Source: Asanoa siamensis | Lineage (GTDB): Bacteria > Actinomycetota > Actinomycetes > Mycobacteriales > Micromonosporaceae | Assembly (NCBI RefSeq): GCF_016862555.1 | Contig: NZ_BONE01000017.1 | Span: 62,001 to 126,000, forward strand | Length of the DNA stretch: 64,000 bases | Direction: 5' to 3' | Shown: positions 41,092-49,154 of the stretch, one piece after another | Numbering within the stretch: the first letter of the stretch is position 1 | How the letters are laid out: every line of letters starts with the position of its first letter | Notes under the pieces: model-generated | What the model saw: only the letters and a program-made list of their open reading frames with translations | The model's database searches: none | What the model was told of the DNA's origin: nothing | Position numbers and translations under genes: made by a program

Positions 41092-42042
41092 ATGAAGGCA
41101 GCGGTGGTCGACCGGCCCGGCGGCATCCCCGCGCTCCGCGAGGTCCCCGATCCGCGGCCGGGCGACGGCGAGGTGCGGGTGACGGTGGCCGCGGTCGCCG
41201 TGGAGAACGTCGACCGCGCGATCGTGGCCGGCACGCACTACACCGCGGCCGAGTTCCAGGCCGCGCTCCCGGCGATCCCCTGCTTCGACGGCATCGGCCA
41301 CCTCGCCGACGGCAGCACGGTGGGCTTCGGCGGCCTGCGACCACCGCACGGCGCGCTGGCCGAGCACGTGGTCGTCCCGGCGGCATACACCGTCCCGATC
41401 CCCGAGGAGATCGCGGCGCCGACCGCCGCGGCGCTGTCGTCGGCGATCACCGCCATGACGATGCGCACCGCCGGTGGCCTCACCGCCGGCGAGACGGTGC
41501 TGGTCCAGGGCGCCACCGGCGTCGCCGGCCGGCTCGCCGTCCAGGTCGCGCGGCTGCTCGGCGCCGGTCGCGTCGTGGCCACCGGACGCGACCCGGTCGC
41601 GCTCGAGGAGGTCGGCGCCGACGCGGTCGTCAACACCGACGTCGACGACGAGCGGTTGATCCAGGCCTTCCGCGCACACGCGGGTGAGGGATACGACGTC
41701 GTCGTCGACTACCTCTGGGGCCGCCCGACCGCGCTGCTCGCCCGTGCCCTCGTCCCGGACAGCTTCACCCTGGCCAAGCCGACCCGGCTCGTGCAGGTCG
41801 GCGAGTCCGCCGGGCCCGACATCCGGCTCAGCGCCGACGCCCTGCGCACCTCCGGCCTCGAGATCTACGGCGCCGGGCGCAACGCCGCCTCCGGGATGGC
41901 CGCCGCCTACCAGCAGGTCGTCGAGTGGGTCCGGGCAGGTGCGCTCACCATCCCCGTCGTCACGATGCCGTTGAGTGCCATCGCCGAGGCTTGGACCCGC
42001 ACCGACCTACGGGGCCGCCGCCTGGTCATCGTCCCCGGCTGA
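41092..42042 (+). CDS. Medium-chain oxidoreductase, quinone reductase-like (zinc-free)
   Basis: A 316-residue MDR-superfamily NADPH-dependent enzyme. The N-terminal GroES-like domain contains VENVDRAIVAGTHYT, and the Rossmann domain GETVLVQGATGVAGRLAVQVARLLGA carries the cofactor loop. The catalytic zinc cysteines are absent, as in quinone oxidoreductases. ATG 41092 lies just after TetR-type operator repeats. The 3' end overlaps the convergent winged-helix gene by 17 bases. The likely role is reduction of quinones or enones under TetR control. Confidence 0.9.
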   Translation: MKAAVVDRPGGIPALREVPDPRPGDGEVRVTVAAVAVENVDRAIVAGTHYTAAEFQAALPAIPCFDGIGHLADGSTVGFGGLRPPHGALAEHVVVPAAYTVPIPEEIAAPTAAALSSAITAMTMRTAGGLTAGETVLVQGATGVAGRLAVQVARLLGAGRVVATGRDPVALEEVGADAVVNTDVDDERLIQAFRAHAGEGYDVVVDYLWGRPTALLARALVPDSFTLAKPTRLVQVGESAGPDIRLSADALRTSGLEIYGAGRNAASGMAAAYQQVVEWVRAGALTIPVVTMPLSAIAEAWTRTDLRGRRLVIVPG

Positions 42043-43228
42043 CCCCGCCGCGGCCCTCGAAGGCGGGCTGCATCGCCGGCGACGGGTAGACGGTGAAGAC
42101 CCGCTGGCCGTCCAACCACTCGGTGAGCCGCCGCGCTTCGGCCGCCAACGCCTCGTGGGCCCTGCGGGGGACGTCCTCGAGCAGACGCAAGCGCACCACA
42201 CCGCCGGGATCCTGCACCCACACACCGACCACCCGCCCGTCGACCCAGACGGTGGTGCCCGCGTTGCCCGCGCTGTCGAACAGGTGGGGTGTGTGCGGGC
42301 CGAGGTAGAAGGCGCGTCCCCTCCAGCCCATGACGGTCGGGTCGAGCAACGGCAGGAGCGCGACCCAGGGCTCTGGCGCGGCGACGGGTTCGAGGTCGTC
42401 CGCGCGCAGCCAGCCGGCCGATCCGTCCTCGAAGGACACCTGCCGCGCGCCGAGGTCGTCGAGTGCCGTCCGCACCACGGCCTTGGTGGCGCCGAGCCAC
42501 CAGGCGATGTCCTCGACGGTGCCCGGTCCGTACGACCAGAGCCACCGGACCACCACCTCGGCGTAGCCTTCGCGCGACGCGTACGCCGCGGGCACGGCCT
42601 GTCTCCACCACGCGTCCGTCGTCGTCCAGGTCGGACGGCTCGTGTGCCAGGCACCGGCGTTGCCGGCCCGCGCCACCGCGCCGTCCAGGCTCAGTTGGGT
42701 GAGGATCTTCGGGGCGATGGCGACCGGTCCGCCCCACGCCTTGTCCGGAGCCTGGACGATGACGCCGCCGGCCTCGGGGACCTCCTCGCGCACCTGCTTC
42801 GACGACCGCGGCACGCCGTCGGCCAGCCGGGCCAGCACCGCCTCCTCCGCCGTCGCGAGCCAGCCGGCGCCGTACCCTCCCCATCGTTCGAGGTCCTTGA
42901 GGAGTCGTTTGCGGTGCACCGCGGCCACCCGCGCCGCCGCGCTGCCCCAGACCGCCGGCACCAGGTCGCGCGGAAAGACGAACAGGGTCTCGCGCATCGA
43001 CTGCTGCCGGACGAGCGCGCGCGTGTCGTAGAGCGCCCGCTCGACGTCGTCGACGGTGACGCCGTCGACGCGCGCCCAGCACGACAGGTGCACGCTCGGC
43101 GGCTCGGTCGCGTGTAGACACACCACCGCGCGGGCGGCCTCCTCCGCAGAGCCCACCCGGGCCGACCCCGCGAGAGCGTGCCGCACACCCAACCGGGCCC
43201 GACGCTCCTCGTCCGTCACGACGCGCAT
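42026..43228 (-). CDS. Winged-helix DNA-binding protein (HTH_42/YcaQ-AlkX type)
   Basis: A 400-residue protein of the HTH_42 family, which includes the DNA glycosylases AlkX/AlkZ (YcaQ). Three winged-helix domains are suggested by ARVDGVTVDDVERALYDTRA, QQSMRETLFVFPRDLVP, KQVREEVPEAGG, SYGPGTVEDIAWWLGATKAV and the C-terminal GRVVGVWVQDPGGVVRLRLL. The QQSMRETLFVF segment lies where AlkZ has its catalytic Gln motif, although the exact QxQ is not seen. The probable role is repair of alkylated or crosslinked DNA. ATG 43228 is the natural start. It is divergent from the orphan QcrB gene. Confidence 0.85.
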   Translation of the reverse strand: MRVVTDEERRARLGVRHALAGSARVGSAEEAARAVVCLHATEPPSVHLSCWARVDGVTVDDVERALYDTRALVRQQSMRETLFVFPRDLVPAVWGSAAARVAAVHRKRLLKDLERWGGYGAGWLATAEEAVLARLADGVPRSSKQVREEVPEAGGVIVQAPDKAWGGPVAIAPKILTQLSLDGAVARAGNAGAWHTSRPTWTTTDAWWRQAVPAAYASREGYAEVVVRWLWSYGPGTVEDIAWWLGATKAVVRTALDDLGARQVSFEDGSAGWLRADDLEPVAAPEPWVALLPLLDPTVMGWRGRAFYLGPHTPHLFDSAGNAGTTVWVDGRVVGVWVQDPGGVVRLRLLEDVPRRAHEALAAEARRLTEWLDGQRVFTVYPSPAMQPAFEGRGGVSRGR

Positions 43229-43263
43229 CGACCCATTCTTTCGTGGCGCTGGACCTCCACCAA

Positions 43264-43312
43264 AACGACAGCTTGTAGTAGAGTCGACTCGCCAACGACA
43301 GCGCGTAGTAGA
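43264..43312. promoter_or_regulatory. Tandem 19-base repeats with central palindrome upstream of qcrB-like gene
   Basis: AACGACAGCTTGTAGTAGA (43264-43282) and AACGACAGCGCGTAGTAGA (43294-43312) are exactly 30 bases apart and differ at two positions. Between and touching them is the palindrome GAGTCGACTC (43281-43290). ACGACA/TGTAGT halves resemble BlaI/MecI-type operators (TACTACA/TGTAGTA). Confidence 0.6.
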
Positions 43313-43321
43313 CGGTCCGAG

Positions 43322-44932
43322 GTGAGTCCTTTGGCGCGGCGTCGCACGAAGTCTCTAGCGTCCCTGCCGGCTCGGGCGGGCCGGGAGGTCGAGGACCGGC
43401 TCGGTGTCGCGACGCCGCTGCGCGGGCTGCTCAACAAGGTCTTCCCGGACCACTGGTCGTTCCTGCTGGGCGAGATCGCGCTGTTCTCGTTCATCGTGCT
43501 GCTGCTGACGGGCACGTTCCTGACGTTGTTCTTCGACCCGTCGATGCGCGAGGTCGTCTACGACGGCAGCTACACCTCGCTGCGTGGCGTGCACATGTCC
43601 GCGGCGTACGCCTCGTCGCTGGACCTGTCCTTCGACGTGCGCGGCGGCCTCGTCATGCGCCAGATGCACCACTGGGCGGCGCTGCTGTTCCTGGCCGCGA
43701 TCGTCGTGCACATGCTGCGCATCTTCTTCACGGGCGCGTTCCGCAAGCCGCGGGAGCTCAACTGGGTCATCGGCTCGCTGCTGTTCTGGATCGGTTTCCT
43801 GGCGGGCTTCACCGGCTACTCGCTCCCCGACGACGCCCTGTCCGGCACCGGTCTGCGCATCGCCTCGGGCATCCTGCTGTCGATCCCGGTGATCGGCACG
43901 TGGGTGACGTCGTCGCTGTTCGGCGGCGAGTTCCCCGGCGACCTCATCATCGGCCGCTTCTTCATCCTGCACGTGCTGCTGATCCCCGCCGCGCTGGTGG
44001 CGCTGATATCGGTCCACGTAGGACTGGTCTTCAAGCAGAAGCACACCCAATGGCCAGGACCCGGGCGTACGAACTCCAATGTGGTCGGTGAGCGGATGTT
44101 CCCGCGCTACGCGATCAAGCAGGCGGGTTTCTTCGTGGCGGTCGCCGGCGTGATCACGCTGCTGGCCGGCGCGCTGCAGATCAACCCCATCTGGCTGTTC
44201 GGCCCGTACGAGTCAGCGGTCGTCTCGGCGGCGTCCCAACCGGACTGGTACGTGATGATGCTCGACGGCGCGATCCGCCTGATGCCGGCGTGGGAGATCA
44301 CCCTCCCGTTCGGCGACGGTTACGTCATCCCACCGATGTTCTGGCCCGCGGTCGTCCTGCCGGGCCTGCTGACGACGTTGCCGATGGCGTACCCGTTCCT
44401 GGAGGCGAGACTGCACAGGGACACGGCGCCGCACAACCTGCTGCAGCGCCCGCGCGACGTCCCGGCCCGCACGGCCCTGGGCGCGATGGCGGTGACGTTC
44501 TTCCTGGTGCTGACCCTCTCCGGCGGCAACGACGTCATCGCCGACAAGTTCCAGATCAGCCTGAACGCGCTGACCTGGGCGGGCCGGATCGGCCTGCTGA
44601 TCGCGCCGCCGCTGGCCTGGTGGGCGACCTATCGCATCTGCCTGGGCCTGCAGCAACACGACCGCGAGGTGCTGGCCCACGGCGTCGAAACAGGCATCAT
44701 CCGCCGCCTCCCGGACGGCGGCTTCGTCGAGGTCCACCAGCCCTTGGTAGACGGCGGCCTCGACTACGCGGGCTGGGTGGTCCCGAAGAAGATGAACCGC
44801 CTGGGGGCGTTGGGGCCGGCCCTGAAGGGCTTCTTCGTGCCCCTCGAACGGCCTGCCGAGGCCCCGGTCTCCCCCGGCCACCCGCCGGTCGAGCCGCGCG
44901 AGGAGCGCCGCGAGATCACCAGTCGTCCCTAG
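43322..44932 (+). CDS. qcrB: Orphan cytochrome b subunit of a cytochrome bc complex (QcrB paralogue)
   Basis: A 536-residue actinobacterial-type cytochrome b. The haem-ligand His residues are present (RQMHHW, VVHMLR, FFILHVLL, ISVHVGLV), and so is the Qo-site motif PDWY (SQPDWYVMM) with eight or more helices and a C-terminal cytoplasmic tail (HDREVLAHGVETG). The normal partners QcrC (cytochrome cc) and QcrA (Rieske) are not next to it. This is therefore a second copy that may substitute in the bc1-aa3 supercomplex under special conditions. GTG 43322 is used; TTG 43331, 5 bases after AGGTGA, is an alternative. Tandem repeats in front suggest dedicated regulation. A 12-base hairpin follows the stop. 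Confidence 0.9.
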   Translation: MSPLARRRTKSLASLPARAGREVEDRLGVATPLRGLLNKVFPDHWSFLLGEIALFSFIVLLLTGTFLTLFFDPSMREVVYDGSYTSLRGVHMSAAYASSLDLSFDVRGGLVMRQMHHWAALLFLAAIVVHMLRIFFTGAFRKPRELNWVIGSLLFWIGFLAGFTGYSLPDDALSGTGLRIASGILLSIPVIGTWVTSSLFGGEFPGDLIIGRFFILHVLLIPAALVALISVHVGLVFKQKHTQWPGPGRTNSNVVGERMFPRYAIKQAGFFVAVAGVITLLAGALQINPIWLFGPYESAVVSAASQPDWYVMMLDGAIRLMPAWEITLPFGDGYVIPPMFWPAVVLPGLLTTLPMAYPFLEARLHRDTAPHNLLQRPRDVPARTALGAMAVTFFLVLTLSGGNDVIADKFQISLNALTWAGRIGLLIAPPLAWWATYRICLGLQQHDREVLAHGVETGIIRRLPDGGFVEVHQPLVDGGLDYAGWVVPKKMNRLGALGPALKGFFVPLERPAEAPVSPGHPPVEPREERREITSRP

Positions 44933-44953
44933 ACGGGTTCACGGGGTGGCGAG

Positions 44954-44985
44954 CGCGCAGGCAGACCCCCGGCTCTGCCTGCGCG
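44954..44985. terminator. Hairpin terminator between qcrB-like and YCII genes
   Basis: CGCGCAGGCAGA (44954-44965) pairs perfectly with TCTGCCTGCGCG (44974-44985) over an 8-base loop. It lies between convergent stops 44932 and 45002. Confidence 0.8.
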
Positions 44986-45001
44986 ACGCTCCGTCGGGTC
45001 G

Positions 45002-45358
45002 TTACGCCGAGAATGCCGGCTTGAAGCGGCGCACCTCCTGCGGCCACCCGCAGGCCTCCGCGACCTTGCCCGCCCACTTCTTGGCGGCCTCGTCGTCCGC
45101 CACGTCGACCACGGCGAACCCGCCCAGGAACTCCTTGGTTTCGACGTAGGGTCCGTCGCTGATCAGCACGGTGCCGCTGGTGGCGTCGGCGCTGTAGACC
45201 GGACCGTCCTCCTCCTCGAGACCCCCCGCGAAGACGTACACGCCGGCGGTCTTCATCTCCTCGACGACCGCCTTGGCGAGCGGCCCGCGCCCGCGGAACC
45301 ACTCCTCGGGGTGGTCGCCGACCCATTGCTGATTGAAGTAGATGAGGTACTCGGTCAC
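45002..45358 (-). CDS. YCII/DGPF-domain protein
   Basis: A 118-residue dimeric ferredoxin-like protein of the YCII-related (DGPF) family: EYLIYFNQQWVGDHPEEWFR, AGVYVFAGGLEEEDGPVYS, ISDGPYVETKEFLGGFAVVD. The DGPY/ETKE core is diagnostic. Such proteins often neighbour ECF sigma factors; none is here. The GTG start has AAGGAG 6 bases upstream. The longer open frame lacks one. Function is unknown, possibly an isomerase-like enzyme. It is divergent from the FIST gene. Confidence 0.9.
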   Translation of the reverse strand: MTEYLIYFNQQWVGDHPEEWFRGRGPLAKAVVEEMKTAGVYVFAGGLEEEDGPVYSADATSGTVLISDGPYVETKEFLGGFAVVDVADDEAAKKWAGKVAEACGWPQEVRRFKPAFSA

Positions 45359-45437
45359 GACTGCTCCTTCGGCGTCGGTCGGCCCCCGTGGGCCGCGGTC
45401 GGAGACTCCACGAACGGCGACTGGCAGATCAGACACG

Positions 45438-45459
45438 GTTGTACCAGACGTGGGACAAC
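45438..45459. promoter_or_regulatory. Imperfect inverted repeat, YCII/FIST divergent region
   Basis: GTTGTACC-AGACGT-GGGACAAC, one mismatch in 8-base arms. It lies between YCII (45358, minus) and FIST (45585, plus). A second dyad, CCTGGT-12-ACCAGG, spans 45522-45545, closer to the FIST start. These are candidate operators. Confidence 0.4.
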
Positions 45460-45584
45460 GAGGTCAGTCCTACGGCGGGAAGCGGGGCCGGGCGGATCCG
45501 CGCCGGACTAGTGGTGAAATGCCTGGTAGTACGGTGTTAACCAGGAACCGATGCCTACCCGAAAGCCTTCAAACGGGCGGTGAG

Positions 45585-46769
45585 GTGCGAATCTTGGGCG
45601 AAGAGGTTCATAACCGGCGCTGGCTGGGTGTCGGGCGCAGCGCGGTGACCGACTCCCGCGTGGCGGCGGCCGATGCCGTGAGCGCGGCGCGGACGGGACC
45701 CGACCCGAAGCTGTTGATCGTGTTCGCGGCCATCACCCATGACACGGAGGCCGTCCTGGCCGGCGTCGCGCAGGCCGCCCCGGGGGTGCCCGTCATCGGG
45801 TGCACCACGCACGGGGAGATCGGCGTCGGCGGCCCCGCCGACGGCACGGTCACCGTGGCCGCGCTCGGGGGCGCCGGGCTGGAGATCGTCATCCACGCCG
45901 CCGAGCACGTCTCCGGTCGACAGGCCGAAGCGGGGTACGAGGTCGCGGCCTGCATGCGCGAGGTCACGCAGCCGCACCGGGTGCTCATGCTGCTCACCGA
46001 CGGTCTGGTCCGCGACCAGGAGAGCATCGTCCGCGGCTGCTACCGCGCGCTGGGCGCGGGCACGCCGCTGTTCGGCGGCGCCGCGGCCGACGGCTGGCGG
46101 ATGAGCCGGGCGTACCTCTTCAAGGACGGGCGGGTGCTCACCGACGCGGTGATCGGCGTGGCCATCGCATCCGAGGCGCCGATCGCGGTGGGGGTCGGCC
46201 ACGGGTGGCGCACCGTCGGCCAGCCGATGATCGTGACCCGCGCCGCCGACGGGCGGGTGCTGACCCTCGACGACCGGCCGGCGCTCGACGTCTACCTGGA
46301 ACGGCTGGACGCACCGCCGGAGGCGTACACGGACCCGTCGGAGTTCACCGCCTTCGCGTTGCCGCGTCCCATCGGGGTGCAGCGGCGCAGCGGGGTCGAG
46401 GCCCGCAACCTCTCGACGGAGGTCGACCTCGAGAGCCGGACCATCGGCGGGGGCGGTGCGATCGACCCTGGCGGCCTGACGTGGGTGATGACCGGCGACG
46501 AGGAGTCCATTCTGGACTCGGTGGACCGGGTCTGCCGGGACACGCTCGGTCGGCTGGAGGGCAACGAGCCGATCGGCATGCTCACGTTCAGCTGTGCCGC
46601 CCTGCGCGCCGTGCTCGGCGACGACGGCATCCGCCGCGAGTGCGACCGCCTGCAGCGCTGGGCCGGCACGATGCCGTTCGCCGGCTTCTACACGTACGGC
46701 GAGATCGCCCGCAACCACGGGATCGACGGTTTCCACAACCAGACGCTCGCCGTGCTGGCATTGAGCTGA
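45585..46769 (+). CDS. FIST N- and C-domain signal protein
   Basis: A 394-residue cytoplasmic sensor. The N-terminal FIST domain (VIGCTTHGEIGVGGPADGTV, LFGGAAADGWRMSRAYLF) and C-terminal FIST_C domain (GMLTFSCAALRAVLGDDG, MPFAGFYTYGEIARNHG) are both present. FIST proteins were described as small-molecule (amino-acid-like) sensors encoded beside chemotaxis, kinase and cyclic-di-GMP genes. GTG 45585 or TTG 45594 (GAGGTG 7 bases upstream) may be the start. The stop is 1 base before the GAF-GGDEF start, so the pair forms an operon: sensing by FIST is probably passed to cyclic-di-GMP synthesis. Confidence 0.9.
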   Translation: MRILGEEVHNRRWLGVGRSAVTDSRVAAADAVSAARTGPDPKLLIVFAAITHDTEAVLAGVAQAAPGVPVIGCTTHGEIGVGGPADGTVTVAALGGAGLEIVIHAAEHVSGRQAEAGYEVAACMREVTQPHRVLMLLTDGLVRDQESIVRGCYRALGAGTPLFGGAAADGWRMSRAYLFKDGRVLTDAVIGVAIASEAPIAVGVGHGWRTVGQPMIVTRAADGRVLTLDDRPALDVYLERLDAPPEAYTDPSEFTAFALPRPIGVQRRSGVEARNLSTEVDLESRTIGGGGAIDPGGLTWVMTGDEESILDSVDRVCRDTLGRLEGNEPIGMLTFSCAALRAVLGDDGIRRECDRLQRWAGTMPFAGFYTYGEIARNHGIDGFHNQTLAVLALS

Positions 46770-46770
46770 C

Positions 46771-48249
46771 GTGCCCGAGTCCGCCGAGTCGCTCTACATC
46801 CAGCAGCTCGTGGAGCTGCTGGCCGTGGTGTCCTCCTCCCCCGACGAGGCGACCGCCGTCCAGAACGCGGTCGAGCGCTCGGCCCAGGCGCTGGAGGCGG
46901 AGGTCGCCGCCGCGGTCATCGACGGGAAGGTGGTGGCGTCGATCGGTTTCCCGCCCGGCGCCGTGCCGCACGACGAGATCGTCGCGATGACCCTCGAGAG
47001 ACGATCCATATTGTACGTTCCAGGGCTGGGCGACTGTCCCGTCGTCACCGCGTCCTGGGCCGGCAGCCACCCGGGACACCTGGTGCTGGCCCGTTGGGGC
47101 GCGCCGTTCCAGGTCGAGGAGCAGAATCTGGTCCGCGGGATGGCCCGGGTGCTGGAGCTGACCCTGACGATGCTGCGGACGCTGGTCGCCGAGCACGCCA
47201 TCCGTGAGTCGCTGCAGGAGCGACAGCGGCTGCTGGAGCACCTGTCCGCGATCCAGCGCGCGATCTCCCACCGCGAGGACCTCCAACACATCCTCGACAC
47301 CATCACCCACGGCGCCCGCGACCTGGTCGGCGACGAGATCGGTCTGCTGTGGGTGCTCGACGAGCCCGACTCGGGCCGGGCCCGGCTGGCGGCCGCCGCG
47401 GGCACCCGGCCCGTCGACCCGGCCGACCGCCCCGTCATCGACCTCACGGCCGCGTCGCCGGCGGGCGAGGCGATGGTCACCGACGGGGTGGCGGTCCGGC
47501 ACGGCGAGGAGCTCCAGTCCCGGATGCTCAGGCTGCTCGGCCCGACCACGGTGCACGCGTCGATGGCGGCCCCCGTACACGACAGCGGTGTTCTGACGGG
47601 TGCCTTGGTCGTCGCGTCCTGCGACAGGGACCGCAGGTACACCACCGCCGACGAACAGACGCTGAGCGCGTTCGCGGAGAACGTGAGCCTGGCGCTGACG
47701 GACGCGAACACGCTGGTACGCATGCGCCAGGCGCACCACGACCCGCTGACGGGACTGGCGAGTCGGGGCCTGTTTCTGGAGCAGTTGTCGAAGCAGCTCG
47801 CGATCGCGGACGCGGACGGCCGGTCGCTGGCGGTGCTGTTCCTGGACCTGGATCGGTTCAAGGACATCAACGACTCCCTGGGGCATGCCGCGGGCGACGA
47901 GCTGCTCACGCTTACCGCCGACCGCATCACGGCGCAACTCCGCGCGGGCGACACGGCGTCCCGCTTCGGCGGCGACGAGTTCGCGGTAATGCTGTCCCGG
48001 GTCGACGGACCAACGGACGCGGCCGCCGTCGCACGGCGCATCGTGCACGCCTTGGCCGAGCCGATGCGCGTGTCCGACCATTGGCTACGTGTCGGCGTCA
48101 GCGTCGGCGTCGCGCTGCGCGGCACGGCCGGAGACGAACCCGCCGAGCTCGTGGCTCGTGCAGACCTCGCCATGTACGAGGCCAAACACCGCGGCACGGG
48201 CGGCTACGCCATCTACCGCGAACCGTCCCGCGCGACCGGGCGGGAGTAA
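46771..48249 (+). CDS. GAF-GAF-GGDEF diguanylate cyclase
   Basis: A 492-residue soluble protein. Two GAF-like sensor domains (about 20-140 and 165-310) are linked by a helical region (AIRESLQERQRLLEHLSAIQ), followed by a GGDEF domain (about 330-490) with LDLDRFKDINDSLGHAAGD and an intact active site FGGDEFAV. The inhibitory RxxD site (RAGD) sits 5 residues before GGDEF, so product inhibition is expected. It makes cyclic-di-GMP, which in actinomycetes governs development. No EAL domain is attached. It is co-transcribed with FIST (1 base gap, GTG start). Confidence 0.93.
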   Translation: MPESAESLYIQQLVELLAVVSSSPDEATAVQNAVERSAQALEAEVAAAVIDGKVVASIGFPPGAVPHDEIVAMTLERRSILYVPGLGDCPVVTASWAGSHPGHLVLARWGAPFQVEEQNLVRGMARVLELTLTMLRTLVAEHAIRESLQERQRLLEHLSAIQRAISHREDLQHILDTITHGARDLVGDEIGLLWVLDEPDSGRARLAAAAGTRPVDPADRPVIDLTAASPAGEAMVTDGVAVRHGEELQSRMLRLLGPTTVHASMAAPVHDSGVLTGALVVASCDRDRRYTTADEQTLSAFAENVSLALTDANTLVRMRQAHHDPLTGLASRGLFLEQLSKQLAIADADGRSLAVLFLDLDRFKDINDSLGHAAGDELLTLTADRITAQLRAGDTASRFGGDEFAVMLSRVDGPTDAAAVARRIVHALAEPMRVSDHWLRVGVSVGVALRGTAGDEPAELVARADLAMYEAKHRGTGGYAIYREPSRATGRE

Positions 48250-48426
48250 GTCCTCCGCGCCCGGGTCGGGACGATCGCCATTCTCACCCCGCCCGGACCG
48301 GATCGACCTCGACGGGCGCCCGCGCCACCAGATCGACAGCAGGCAGACGCGTCATGACTTTGCGCGCAAGAGATGAGCTCACGAGCGCCAATGCCCGCCC
48401 TGCGATTTCGCGATGAAACTGAATAG

Positions 48427-48447
48427 AAGGCTATCAAAGATAGCCTT
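48427..48447. promoter_or_regulatory. Perfect inverted repeat upstream of a secreted protein
   Basis: AAGGCTATC-AAA-GATAGCCTT, perfect 9-base arms, in an AT-rich segment 36 bases before the GTG start at 48484. Likely an operator; as a terminator of the upstream gene it lacks a T run. Confidence 0.6.
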
Positions 48448-48483
48448 GGAAGACTTCAACGTAGATAGCGAAACGGAGGACCA

Positions 48484-49017
48484 GTGTCTCGCATAGGAGT
48501 CTGGAACGCTCGCACTGTTGGGCGCAGACTGGTTTTTGTGGCAGCCATTACGGTGCTGCTGTCCGCGTTGGTCTCGGTCCGCGCGGAGGCAGCTGAGCGC
48601 GCAGATCCGCCTGCGACGGCCGACATCATCGTTACCGGCGAATGTTGGCGGAGTCCAGGTGGGTGGACGCCCAACTGGGCGGGACCACAAGTAAAGCCAC
48701 GAGCTGGTGGTCAGTGCTCCGTCTACCGAGCAACTGATGGTGCGACGGAAGCCAACAACTACGTACACAACAACTGCAGCGGCAACAGCTTCTGCACCGT
48801 ACAACGCCATGGCGGCGCGTACTACATCTACTGGTTCGGTGGCTGCGATGTTTTTGATTTGCGGGGTTTCAGCGGGTACTGGGAAGCTCACAATCACAGC
48901 ACTCGGGGAGTTTACTTCTACGACAGTGCGGGCAACGTCATCGGCCAGTACGCGGGTGGCCGGCGCGATCCGGTGAGATGGGACCCGATCTGGTCGATCA
49001 GGACCTGCGCCTACTGA
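48484..49017 (+). CDS. Secreted Cys-rich protein, lower GC than its neighbours
   Basis: A 177-residue exported protein: N-terminal signal segment (RRLVFVAAITVLLSALVSVR, cleavage near AEA), then a mature domain with six Cys (GECWRSP, GQCSVYR, NNCSGNSFC, GGCDVFD, RTCAY) and many aromatic residues (GGAYYIYWFGGC, GFSGYWEAHNHS). I do not recognise the family. GGAGGACCA precedes the GTG. Codon use is clearly more AT-rich than in neighbours, a sign of foreign origin. It is preceded by a strong palindrome and followed by a 14-base hairpin, so it is a single-gene unit. Confidence 0.75.
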   Translation: MSRIGVWNARTVGRRLVFVAAITVLLSALVSVRAEAAERADPPATADIIVTGECWRSPGGWTPNWAGPQVKPRAGGQCSVYRATDGATEANNYVHNNCSGNSFCTVQRHGGAYYIYWFGGCDVFDLRGFSGYWEAHNHSTRGVYFYDSAGNVIGQYAGGRRDPVRWDPIWSIRTCAY

Positions 49018-49050
49018 CTCGACGAGCCCCAACTCGACGGTGGCATTTTT

Positions 49051-49082
49051 CTGGCCGCCGAGCCAGTCGGCTCGGCGGCCAG
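49051..49082. terminator. Hairpin terminator between convergent genes
   Basis: CTGGCCGCCGAGCC pairs perfectly with GGCTCGGCGGCCAG (14 base pairs, AGTC loop). It lies between the secreted-protein stop 49017 and the GH92 stop 49155. Confidence 0.82.
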
Positions 49083-49154
49083 TCCCGTCAACGGCCGCGC
49101 GTTGGTCCCGCAGGACCACTCCCCCAGCGCGTCACCGACCGAGCTACGGGCGTT

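Noticed and set aside
43264-43312. CRISPR repeats
   Set aside because: Only two short imperfect repeats with an 11-base gap in a promoter; no array and no cas genes.
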